From Pseudomonas sp. 7P_10.2_Bac1 (lineage in GTDB: Bacteria > Pseudomonadota > Gammaproteobacteria > Pseudomonadales > Pseudomonadaceae): 64,000 bases of DNA. The DNA lies in assembly GCF_025465935.1 (NCBI RefSeq), contig NZ_JANLNV010000088.1, positions 1 to 64,000 on the forward strand. Direction: 5' to 3'. Position numbers and translations under genes: made by a program. The notes under the pieces were generated by a model, which worked only from the letters and a program-made list of their open reading frames with translations, was not told the origin of the DNA and ran no database searches. Shown one piece after another: positions 57,082 through 64,000 of this stretch. Within the stretch, counting starts at the first letter, position 1; each line of letters opens with the position of its first letter.

Positions 57082-58767
57082 TCAGCCGGTGATCATGGGC
57101 AGGTTCAGGCCCTGCTCCTTGGCGCAGTCGATAGCGATCTGGTAGCCCGCGTCGGCATGGCGCATCACGCCGGTGGCCGGGTCGTTGTGCAGTACGCGAG
57201 CGATGCGCTCGGCGGCTTCGTCCGTGCCGTCGCAAACAATCACCATGCCCGAGTGCTGAGAGAAGCCCATGCCGACACCGCCACCGTGGTGCAGGGAAAC
57301 CCAGGTTGCGCCGCTTGCGGTGTTGAGCAGCGCGTTGAGCAGAGGCCAGTCGGACACAGCATCGGAACCATCCTGCATAGACTCGGTTTCGCGGTTCGGG
57401 CTGGACACGGAGCCGGAGTCCAGGTGATCGCGGCCAATTACGATGGGCGCTGACAATTCCCCGCTGCGTACCATCTCGTTGAACGCCAGGCCCAGCTTGG
57501 CGCGCAGCCCCAGACCCACCCAGCAGATCCGGGCCGGCAAGCCCTGGAAGCTGATACGTTCGCGCGCCATGTCCAGCCAGTTATGCAGATGCGCGTCGTC
57601 CGGGATCAATTCTTTGACCTTGGCGTCGGTCTTGTAGATGTCTTGTGCCTCGCCCGACAGCGCCGCCCAACGGAACGGGCCTATGCCACGGCAGAACAAT
57701 GGGCGGATGTAAGCCGGTACGAAGCCTGGGAAGTCGAATGCATTTTCCACGCCGACTTCCTGGGCCATCTGGCGGATGTTGTTGCCGTAGTCGAAAGTTG
57801 GAATGCCCATTTTCTGGAAATCGAGCATCGCTTTAACGTGGACGGCCATTGACTGTTTGGCCGCGTTGACCACGGCGGCGGGTTCAGTCTTGGCGCGTGC
57901 ACGGTACTCATCCCAGGTCCAGCCAGCGGGCAGGTAACCGTTGAGCGGATCGTGGGCGCTGGTCTGGTCGGTGACCATGTCCGGGCGAACGCCGCGCTTG
58001 ACCAGTTCCGGGAGGATTTCAGCCGCGTTCCCCAACAGCGCGATGGAAATTGCCTTGCCTTCTTTGGTGTATTTCTCGATACGGGCCAGCGCGTCATCGA
58101 GGTCAGTGGCTTGCTCGTCGACGTAACGGCTGTTCAGGCGAAAATCAATGCTGACTTGTTGGCATTCGATGTTCAGCGAGCAAGCGCCCGCCAGGGTCGC
58201 GGCCAGCGGTTGTGCGCCGCCCATGCCGCCGAGGCCGGCGGTCAGGACCCAACGACCTTTCAAGTTATCGTTGTAGTGTTGGCGACCGGCTTCGACGAAG
58301 GTTTCGTAGGTGCCCTGGACGATGCCCTGGCTGCCGATGTAGATCCAGCTGCCAGCGGTCATCTGGCCGTACATGGCCAGGCCTTTGGCGTCGAGTTCGT
58401 TGAAGTGCTCCCAGCTTGCCCAGTGCGGGACCAGGTTGGAGTTGGCGATGAGCACGCGAGGAGCATCGGTGTGGGTCTTGAAAACGCCGACCGGTTTGCC
58501 GGATTGCACCAGCAGGGTTTCGTCGTCATTGAGGTGGGTGAGGCTTTCGACGATTTTGTCGTAGCACTCCCAGTTGCGCGCCGCCCGCCCGATGCCCCCG
58601 TAAACCACCAGTTCTTTCGGGTTTTCGGCGACCTGCGGGTCGAGGTTGTTCATCAACATGCGCAGGGGCGCTTCGGTCAGCCAGCTCTTGGCGGTCAACG
58701 CATTGCCGCGGGCCGCGCGGATGACTACGTCGCGGTACTTTGTAGCTTTCTGGCTTTTGTCAGTCAC
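57082..58767 (-). CDS. hutU: Urocanate hydratase (urocanase)
   Basis: This 561-residue NAD+-dependent enzyme converts urocanate to 4-imidazolone-5-propionate. The sequence is very close to what I recall of pseudomonad Hut[33 protein letters not shown], the NAD-binding [20 protein letters not shown]-type region, the active-site segment [18 protein letters not shown], and [15 protein letters not shown]. No catalytic change is evident. It is separate from hutI/hutG/hutC, which are not in the window. A HutC-type operator lies 133 bases upstream. A thiourocanate hydratase role is possible given the neighbours. Confidence 0.92.
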   Translation of the reverse strand: MTDKSQKATKYRDVVIRAARGNALTAKSWLTEAPLRMLMNNLDPQVAENPKELVVYGGIGRAARNWECYDKIVESLTHLNDDETLLVQSGKPVGVFKTHTDAPRVLIANSNLVPHWASWEHFNELDAKGLAMYGQMTAGSWIYIGSQGIVQGTYETFVEAGRQHYNDNLKGRWVLTAGLGGMGGAQPLAATLAGACSLNIECQQVSIDFRLNSRYVDEQATDLDDALARIEKYTKEGKAISIALLGNAAEILPELVKRGVRPDMVTDQTSAHDPLNGYLPAGWTWDEYRARAKTEPAAVVNAAKQSMAVHVKAMLDFQKMGIPTFDYGNNIRQMAQEVGVENAFDFPGFVPAYIRPLFCRGIGPFRWAALSGEAQDIYKTDAKVKELIPDDAHLHNWLDMARERISFQGLPARICWVGLGLRAKLGLAFNEMVRSGELSAPIVIGRDHLDSGSVSSPNRETESMQDGSDAVSDWPLLNALLNTASGATWVSLHHGGGVGMGFSQHSGMVIVCDGTDEAAERIARVLHNDPATGVMRHADAGYQIAIDCAKEQGLNLPMITG

Positions 58768-59188
58768 GAAAATACTCCTTTGCGATCAATCCAAATCAGC
58801 CCAGGCAGTGGGCAAGGGTGCTTGTGCAGGGAGCGCCCGGTACACGTTGAACAAGGTGATGAAGATCACTTTATTAGGGCTCGTGCGCACACATATTTAC
58901 TTGTACATACAAGCATATGCAATCAATCGGCCAACTTGTTTTTTCATCAGTCAATCACGCTGATAAATTTGAAAAGCTGTTTAAAAACAATGAGCTAGTG
59001 TCTTTTGTTTGTTGCGGAGAGTTTTTGGAGCAGCACAGTAGGGGGTGCCTGGGTCAGAAAGTGCACCACGTTGGTACTGGCGGTGACAGCGTGGATTAAA
59101 GTGGTGCGTTACTGGGTGTGACTGGAAGGCCAGTGTGGGCGAAGAGGGCTGCGCATCATTGGGCAGCCCTCATTTGAGAGCAGGCGAG
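58768..59188. other. Control region between the ammonia-lyase-like gene and hutU
   Basis: This 421-base gap contains a HutC-type palindrome at 58900-58913 and is AT-rich around 58860-59010. It suggests that hutU and the transporter have their own promoter rather than relying on the upstream lyase gene. No protein gene is supported here. Confidence 0.6.
58900..58913. promoter_or_regulatory. HutC-type operator upstream of hutU
   Basis: CTTGTACATACAAG is a near-perfect palindrome containing TGTA-N2-TACA, the core bound by the urocanate-sensing GntR repressor HutC in Pseudomonas. It lies 133 bases before the hutU start. HutC itself is not encoded in this window. Confidence 0.75.
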
Positions 59189-60730
59189 TTACTTCAGGTT
59201 TTTCTGTACGGTGGCCAGAACTTCGCCGCTGCGTACCTGTTCGGTGACGCTGATGATGTCTGTGTAGAAAGCGCGATCATGGTCAGCCACCGGTACGCGA
59301 CTGCGCACCAGGTCGTATACCGCTTTGGTCACGCTGGAGGCCTTGTGCACGTCATGGAAATCCAGGGCCTGGCAACCCACCAGCAGCTCAATGGCCAGTA
59401 CCGATTCAAGCTTTTCGGACACCTTATAGGCCTTGATGACTGCGTTATAAGCCAGGCTGACCAGGTCTTCCTGGTTGGCGCAGGTCGAGAAACTGTCGAC
59501 AGAAGAGGGGAACGACAGTGTCTTCATTTCCCCGTACAGGCCAGCCGCGGTGTACTGAAGGATCATGTAGCCACTGTTCAGGCCTGGGTTGCGTACCAGA
59601 AAGGCGGGCATTTCACTGAAGTGTGAGTTGACCATGCGATCGATACGACGCTCGGAAATTTTCGCCAGGTTGGCCAGTGCCACGCACAAGGAGTCGGCTG
59701 ACATGCCGATGTAAGTGCCATCGAAGTTGGCGCCTGAAATGGCAATCCCGTCCCCATCCTCAAGCGGGTAGATGATCGGGTTGTCGCCCGAGGAGTGAAT
59801 TTCGTTTTCGATATTTTCGCGGGCGTGATCAATAAACCTTTTTGAAGCGCCATGCACCTGAGGAATGGAGCGCAGGCTGTAGGCGTCCTGAAGCCGGTAG
59901 TCGATGTTTTCAGCGATCAGTTGGCTGTCATGCAGCATTGCCTTGATATCTTTGGCAGTTTGCGCCTGCTCTTTATGCGCCTTGATCGAATGATAGCGAG
60001 GGTCGAAGGCCCTAATCGTGCCTTTCAAGGCTTCCATGGACAGTGCCGCCCCGACGTCCGCCAGCGAAGCGCTCTGCATGGCGTTGTACAGGGCCAGAAT
60101 CGCGATGGCGGTTACCGACGTGGTGCCATTGAGCATGGCAAGGCCTTCTTTGCACTGCAGGTCTGTCGGTTGCAGGCCGACCTGTTGCAGGGCAGTGGCG
60201 CCGTCGACCCACTCGCCGCCATTCACCCGGGCTTTACCTTCACCCAGCAGAACCAAGGCCAGGTGACCTTCGACGGCCAGGTAGCCGACCGAGCCTTCGC
60301 CAGGCGCAAAAGGCACGACATCGTTGTTGAGCAAGCCGGCGATCAGTTCCAGCAGCTCCAGGCGTACCCCCGAATAACCTTTGCCAAGGCTGATCAGAAT
60401 CATCAACTGGATCGCCCGCACTTGCTCGCGCTTGAGCGGCTCACCCACGGCGACGGCATGGGAGCGCACGATGTTGACTTGAAGCTCCTTGGCATTGTGC
60501 GCAGAAATGACATGCCGCACGTTATCGCCGAACCCGGTAGTCACCCCATAGACCAAGCGGTTTTCATCGAGGAAACGCTCTACCAGACCACGGGATTTAT
60601 TGACGCGGTTCTTGTAGCTCTCAGCAAACGACACCTTGGCCGAATAACGGGCGACGGCCACGAACTCTTCGATGGAGGGCTCTTTATCGCCAAGGACGAC
60701 CTGAGTGATTTGTTGAGGATGAGCTGTCAT
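59189..60730 (-). CDS. Histidine-ammonia-lyase homologue lacking the MIO triad (candidate betaine lyase)
   Basis: This 513-residue protein has the whole HAL/PAL fold: the catalytic loop VYGVTTGFGDN (Tyr61), NGTTSVTAIAILALYN, YSLRSIPQVHGA, SSGDNPII, SGANFDGTYIG, and ANQEDLVSLAYNA. Where true histidases have GSVGASGDLAPLAH, this one reads GSVGYLAVEGHLAL (146-159). The Ala-Ser-Gly that cyclises to the MIO electrophile is absent, and the His of QEDHVSM is Leu. Ordinary deamination by the MIO route is therefore unlikely. Ergothionase, a trimethylamine lyase of this fold without MIO, is the best-fitting known alternative. A gggag site precedes the ATG. Confidence 0.8.
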   Translation of the reverse strand: MTAHPQQITQVVLGDKEPSIEEFVAVARYSAKVSFAESYKNRVNKSRGLVERFLDENRLVYGVTTGFGDNVRHVISAHNAKELQVNIVRSHAVAVGEPLKREQVRAIQLMILISLGKGYSGVRLELLELIAGLLNNDVVPFAPGEGSVGYLAVEGHLALVLLGEGKARVNGGEWVDGATALQQVGLQPTDLQCKEGLAMLNGTTSVTAIAILALYNAMQSASLADVGAALSMEALKGTIRAFDPRYHSIKAHKEQAQTAKDIKAMLHDSQLIAENIDYRLQDAYSLRSIPQVHGASKRFIDHARENIENEIHSSGDNPIIYPLEDGDGIAISGANFDGTYIGMSADSLCVALANLAKISERRIDRMVNSHFSEMPAFLVRNPGLNSGYMILQYTAAGLYGEMKTLSFPSSVDSFSTCANQEDLVSLAYNAVIKAYKVSEKLESVLAIELLVGCQALDFHDVHKASSVTKAVYDLVRSRVPVADHDRAFYTDIISVTEQVRSGEVLATVQKNLK

Positions 60731-60896
60731 TGCGAACTCCCAGGAACCAATTGAGTGAGGGGTTGGATCGGTAAAATCGCGCTCGTTTGAGCGTGGAAGA
60801 AGGCTAAAGCGGTTTTTGTGTGAAGAAAATATGGTGATTTCTGTGAGTTTTATTAGAATTTCTAAACTTTATATCCCATGAGATGTTCACCTCGCC

Positions 60897-61844
60897 ATGA
60901 GCCGCTTGCCGCCCTTACGTGCCCTGCAAATATTTGAAACCGTCGGTCACTGTGGCGGGATCTCCGAAGCTGCCAAACGCTTGAACATCTCAGTCGGGGC
61001 AGTGAGTCAACAGATGAAGTTGCTTGATGAGGCGCTGGGCATGAACCTGACAGTCAAAGAAGGGCAACGCTTACGGCTCAATGCCATCGGCCAGCGTTTT
61101 CACGCGCGGTGTTCTCTTGCATTTGAAGAACTGAGGGCCGCCGTGTCCGAGGTGGAGCGCTCGAAAAACCCCAACAATTTATATGTCAGTGGCCTGCCTT
61201 CTCTCATGACCAAGTGGCTGGGGCCGCTTATCTATGAATGGCAGCATGACCACAGTGATCTGGACATCTATCTGGATGGCACGCTGGCGGAAACGTTAGA
61301 GGAAGAAAACGCAGACTTTCGGATAGGCTATGGCGAGCCGGGGCAATACGGTGCACACAGCGTGATGTTGTTCCGCGATTGCGTGGTGCCGGCTTGTTCG
61401 CCAAGGCTCCTGGGGCGGCCGGGCCCGGTGGAGCAGCCCGCTGACATACTCAACTACCCCCTTATCCGCATTGACTCGCGGCCGAAATTTGACTCGCCGC
61501 CTTCATGGGCCGAATGGTTTGGCCTGGAAGGCGTCGCTGCTGAACAGGCGATTGCCATACGACGAAGTTATTCTTCATCCAGCATGGCGATTCAGGCCGC
61601 CATCGATCACCAAGGCATCGTACTGGCGCAGTTTTCAATGATTGCCCGCGACATCGACAAAGGCCGCCTGATCATTGCCTGGCCGCGTGCCATGCCGCTT
61701 CCTTCGTCTTATTACCTGAGTTGGCACCCAAACACATTGCACAAAGCGCAATGCCGAGCCTTCCAGCGCTGGCTGATAGGGCGAGGGAGAGCGCAAGAGA
61801 AAATGACCGACGGACTACTGGCTGAGCAGCAGTCAGGACATTGA
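60897..61844 (+). CDS. LysR-type regulator (GcvA-like) divergent from the lyase gene
   Basis: This 315-residue regulator of the GcvA/AmpR branch has PPLRALQIFETVGHCGGISEAA, then LNISVGAVSQQMKLLDEALGM and an effector domain (YVSGLPSLMTKWLGPLIYEW). It is divergent from the MIO-less lyase with 166 bases between them. It therefore probably controls the lyase, and perhaps the hutU-ABC genes together with HutC. Having a private LysR gene argues that the lyase serves a pathway distinct from standard histidine use. Confidence 0.85.
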   Translation: MSRLPPLRALQIFETVGHCGGISEAAKRLNISVGAVSQQMKLLDEALGMNLTVKEGQRLRLNAIGQRFHARCSLAFEELRAAVSEVERSKNPNNLYVSGLPSLMTKWLGPLIYEWQHDHSDLDIYLDGTLAETLEEENADFRIGYGEPGQYGAHSVMLFRDCVVPACSPRLLGRPGPVEQPADILNYPLIRIDSRPKFDSPPSWAEWFGLEGVAAEQAIAIRRSYSSSSMAIQAAIDHQGIVLAQFSMIARDIDKGRLIIAWPRAMPLPSSYYLSWHPNTLHKAQCRAFQRWLIGRGRAQEKMTDGLLAEQQSGH

Positions 61845-61857
61845 GCAGGGTAAAACG

Positions 61858-61886
61858 AAAAACCCCGTCACAAGGACGGGGTTTTT
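61858..61886. terminator. Bidirectional terminator between LysR and ybiT
   Basis: An 8-bp perfect stem, accccgtc (61862-61869) with gacggggt (61875-61882), is flanked by an A-run on the left and a T-run on the right. It serves both convergent genes. Confidence 0.88.
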
Positions 61887-61924
61887 GTTGGCGCATCTGA
61901 CTCAGCGACAAGCAGTTTCAGCCA

Positions 61925-63511
61925 TCAGAACACTACGCCCTGGCTGCGCAGGTAGTCATCGTAAGTGCCGCTGAAGTCGATCACGCCATTCGGGCTCAGC
62001 TCGATAATGCGAGTGGCCAGCGACGATACGAACTCACGGTCATGGCTGACGAAGATCAGCGTGCCCGGGTAGTTTTCCAGCGCCAGGTTCAGCGCCTCAA
62101 TGGATTCCATGTCCAAGTGGTTGGTCGGTTCGTCCATCACCAGCACGTTCGGTTTTTGCAGAATCAACTTGCCGAATAGCATGCGACCTTGCTCACCACC
62201 GGAGATCACTTTGACGGATTTGAGGATCTCGTCGTTCGAGAACAGCATGCGGCCCAAGGTGCCACGCACCATTTGCTCGCCTTGTGTCCACTGGCCCATC
62301 CAGTCGAACAAGGTCATGTCATCTTCGAAGTCGTGCGCGTGGTCCTGGGCGTAGTAGCCCAACTCGGCAGCTTCAGTCCACTTCACCGAACCGGCATCGG
62401 GGGTCAACTCATTGACCAGCGTACGCAGCAGGGTGGTCTTGCCAATACCGTTTGGACCAATGATCGCAACGCGCTCACCGGCTTCAACGGTAAAGCTGAA
62501 GTCTTTGAACAGCGTCTTGCCGTCAAAACCTTTGGCCATATGCTCAACGGTGACTGCCTGACGGTGCAGCTTTTTAGTCTGCTCGAAGCGGATGAACGGG
62601 CTGACCCGGCTGGACGGCTTGACTTCGGCCAGCTGGATCTTATCGATCTGCTTGGCACGCGAGGTCGCTTGCTTGGCTTTCGATGCGTTGGCCGAGAAAC
62701 GGCTGACGAACGATTGCAACTCGCTGATCTGCGCTTTCTTCTTGGCGTTGTCCGACAGTAATTGCTCGCGTGATTGGGTCGCGGCAGTCATGTATTCATC
62801 ATAGTTGCCTGGGAACAGGCGCAGTTCACCGTAGTCCAGGTCAGCCATGTGGGTGCAGACGCTGTTCAGGAAGTGCCGGTCGTGAGAAATGATGATCATC
62901 AAGCTGTTGCGCTGAGTCAGAACGTTTTCCAGCCAGCGGATCGTGTTGATGTCCAGGTGGTTGGTGGGTTCGTCGAGCAGCAGTACTTCAGGGTCCGAGA
63001 ACAGGGCCTGGGCCAGCAACACACGCAGCTTCCAGCCTGGCGACACTTCACTCATCGGGCCGTTATGCTGTTCAATGCCGATCCCCAGCCCCAACAGCAG
63101 TTCGCCCGCGCGGGACTCGGCGGTATAACCGTCCATTTCTGCGAACTCGGTTTCCAGTTCGGCAACGGCCATACCGTCTTCTTCGGTCATTTCTGGCAGC
63201 GAATAGATACGGTCGCGTTCAGCCTTGACCTTCCAGAGCTCTTCGTGGCCCATGATCACCGTATCGATTACTGTGAACTCTTCGTAAGCGAACTGATCCT
63301 GGCGCAACTTACCCAGACGCACGTTCGGCTCCAGCATCACCTGGCCACCCGACGGCTCGAGATCACCGCCCAGGATTTTCATGAAAGTAGATTTGCCGCA
63401 ACCGTTGGCGCCGATCAGACCGTAGCGGTTACCTGCGCCGAATTTTACTGAAACGTTCTCGAATAGCGGCTTTGCGCCGAACTGCATCGTGATGTTAGCT
63501 GTGGAGATCAA
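61925..63511 (-). CDS. ybiT: ABC-F family ATPase YbiT
   Basis: This 528-residue cytoplasmic tandem ATPase is nearly collinear with E. coli YbiT. It has two Walker A motifs (GANGCGKST about 36-44; GPNGIGKTT in the second half), two signature/Walker B pairs ([28 protein letters not shown]), and the P-site linker rich in Lys/Ala ([18 protein letters not shown]). ABC-F proteins act on the ribosome E-site in translation stress rather than in transport. Confidence 0.92.
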   Translation of the reverse strand: MISTANITMQFGAKPLFENVSVKFGAGNRYGLIGANGCGKSTFMKILGGDLEPSGGQVMLEPNVRLGKLRQDQFAYEEFTVIDTVIMGHEELWKVKAERDRIYSLPEMTEEDGMAVAELETEFAEMDGYTAESRAGELLLGLGIGIEQHNGPMSEVSPGWKLRVLLAQALFSDPEVLLLDEPTNHLDINTIRWLENVLTQRNSLMIIISHDRHFLNSVCTHMADLDYGELRLFPGNYDEYMTAATQSREQLLSDNAKKKAQISELQSFVSRFSANASKAKQATSRAKQIDKIQLAEVKPSSRVSPFIRFEQTKKLHRQAVTVEHMAKGFDGKTLFKDFSFTVEAGERVAIIGPNGIGKTTLLRTLVNELTPDAGSVKWTEAAELGYYAQDHAHDFEDDMTLFDWMGQWTQGEQMVRGTLGRMLFSNDEILKSVKVISGGEQGRMLFGKLILQKPNVLVMDEPTNHLDMESIEALNLALENYPGTLIFVSHDREFVSSLATRIIELSPNGVIDFSGTYDDYLRSQGVVF

Positions 63512-63516
63512 TTGCT

Positions 63517-63735
63517 TTACCTATCAATAGCTTGGAGTTCGCTGGTTTGAGCCGGTATCGATTTGATACCTATTTGGAGCTTTTCCAGCTGGCTCCAATC
63601 TGAGCTTGAGTTGATCCAGCGCGCATACGTAGACAGCAACAGTTGGGCGCTAAGACCAAGTTGCCGAGAAATAAATGCGGGGTTCATGCCAGACATGGCG
63701 CGCATTGTCGCATAGGTGTGACGACAGTTGTATGG
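63517..63735 (-). pseudogene. Tyrosine recombinase (integrase) C-terminal remnant
   Basis: About 70 residues match the end of a phage-type integrase: the catalytic Arg and Tyr are visible in CRHTYATMRAMSGM and LLLSTYARWINSSSDW. Upstream sequence (63736-63844) is not integrase-like and shows no recombinase core, so the gene has lost its front. It lies in the gap before ybiT, a possible former integration scar. Confidence 0.72.
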
Positions 63736-63810
63736 CGGTTGCTGCCGTATGGCTGATCGGACAATAAAGAATGGGGCGGGGGCGGGGTTGTGGGGGGTTA
63801 ACGAAGGAGC

Positions 63811-63833
63811 AAGCCCCGGCATTGCCGGGGCTT
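63811..63833. terminator. Hairpin after the outer-membrane protein gene
   Basis: A GC-rich stem, aagccccggc (63811-63820) with gccggggctt (63824-63833), lies 12 bases beyond the stop at 63845. It probably ends that minus-strand gene. The T-tract is poor. Confidence 0.6.
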
Positions 63834-63844
63834 GGTCGATCAGG

Positions 63845-64000
63845 TCAGAACACCAGGCCGACCTTGACGCCAAACTCGTCACGCTTGAGTTTGGTGTTAT
63901 CGGCAATCGGCGTATGTTCGTCGAGTTTGTACTCGGTGCGGGTGTAGTAAACGCCCGCCTGGATCGGCAAGTCGCCTTGCTGGTTCATCAGCAGCGAAAC
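63845..64000 (-). CDS. C-terminal part of an outer-membrane beta-barrel-like protein
   Basis: The last 51 codons of a minus-strand gene enter from the right edge. They read LPIQAGVYYTRTEYKLD and end KRDEFGVKVGLVF, an alternating pattern finishing in Phe typical of an outer-membrane barrel. The family cannot be decided from this fragment. Confidence 0.6.
   Translation of the reverse strand, partial: VSLLMNQQGDLPIQAGVYYTRTEYKLDEHTPIADNTKLKRDEFGVKVGLVF

Noticed and set aside
57082-60730. Reading this as a standard histidine utilisation (hut) operon
   Set aside because: The lyase lacks the Ala-Ser-Gly of the MIO cofactor, and hutI, hutG, hutF, hutC and hutD are not present. Only urocanase fits the standard pathway directly.

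Overview
The window looks like a chromosomal segment of a fluorescent-group Pseudomonas. Pointers are moderately high GC with strong codon bias, OprD-type porins, the ptxS-kguEKTD ketogluconate operon with its exact operator, a DUF1652 protein, and many LysR and AraC regulators. There is no prophage, no CRISPR array and no intact insertion sequence. It is mostly a patchwork of small catabolic and transport islands with a few housekeeping genes (uppP, ybiT, azoR, tRNA-Leu).

Region 1 (0.3-13 kb) is an itaconate catabolic locus in the order known from P. aeruginosa PA0877-PA0886: a divergent LysR regulator, itaconyl-CoA hydratase (ich), an acyl-CoA dehydrogenase, an MmgE/PrpD protein, itaconate CoA-transferase (ict), citramalyl-CoA lyase (ccl) and a three-gene TRAP transporter. 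An OprD-type porin converges on it. A second carrier (MHS family) beside the regulator carries a one-base frameshift.

Region 2 (13-31 kb) is accessory: Nudix hydrolase, small lipoprotein, tRNA-Leu(UAA), a lipoprotein nuclease, a Fur-boxed siderophore receptor with a frameshifted PepSY protein, regulators and exporters, an OprD-type porin remnant, a LysR remnant, a DUF5993-DsbB-Ivy periplasmic cluster, a degenerate REC-EAL protein, a drug/metabolite-type transporter with a histidine-rich tail, DedA, DUF4174, and the punR/punC purine exporter pair.

Region 3 (31-44 kb) holds a pirin, a UvrD-like helicase with an unusual glycine-repeat N-terminus, DUF1652, and an amine-related cluster (NTF2-AraC regulator, DAO-family oxidase, cupin, PotF-like binding protein). 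The 2-ketogluconate operon kguEKTD and its repressor ptxS follow, with two perfect PtxS operators. Three copies of one hairpin family sit at three convergent gene junctions here.

Region 4 (44-53 kb) has a LysE exporter with an AraC regulator, a Cache chemoreceptor, uppP, DUF1294, a LysR-yjbR pair divergent from azoR, an alpha/beta hydrolase and an MFS carrier.

Region 5 (53-61 kb) is the most interesting. One strand carries a histidine-ammonia-lyase homologue that lacks the Ala-Ser-Gly triad needed for the MIO cofactor, then urocanase with a HutC-type operator, then a complete opine/polar-amino-acid ABC importer. A LysR gene is divergent. The rest of the hut pathway is absent from the window. 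I propose a route for a histidine betaine, such as ergothioneine to (thio)urocanate, rather than ordinary histidine use. Region 6 (61-64 kb) holds ybiT, a tyrosine-recombinase remnant and the end of an outer-membrane protein gene.
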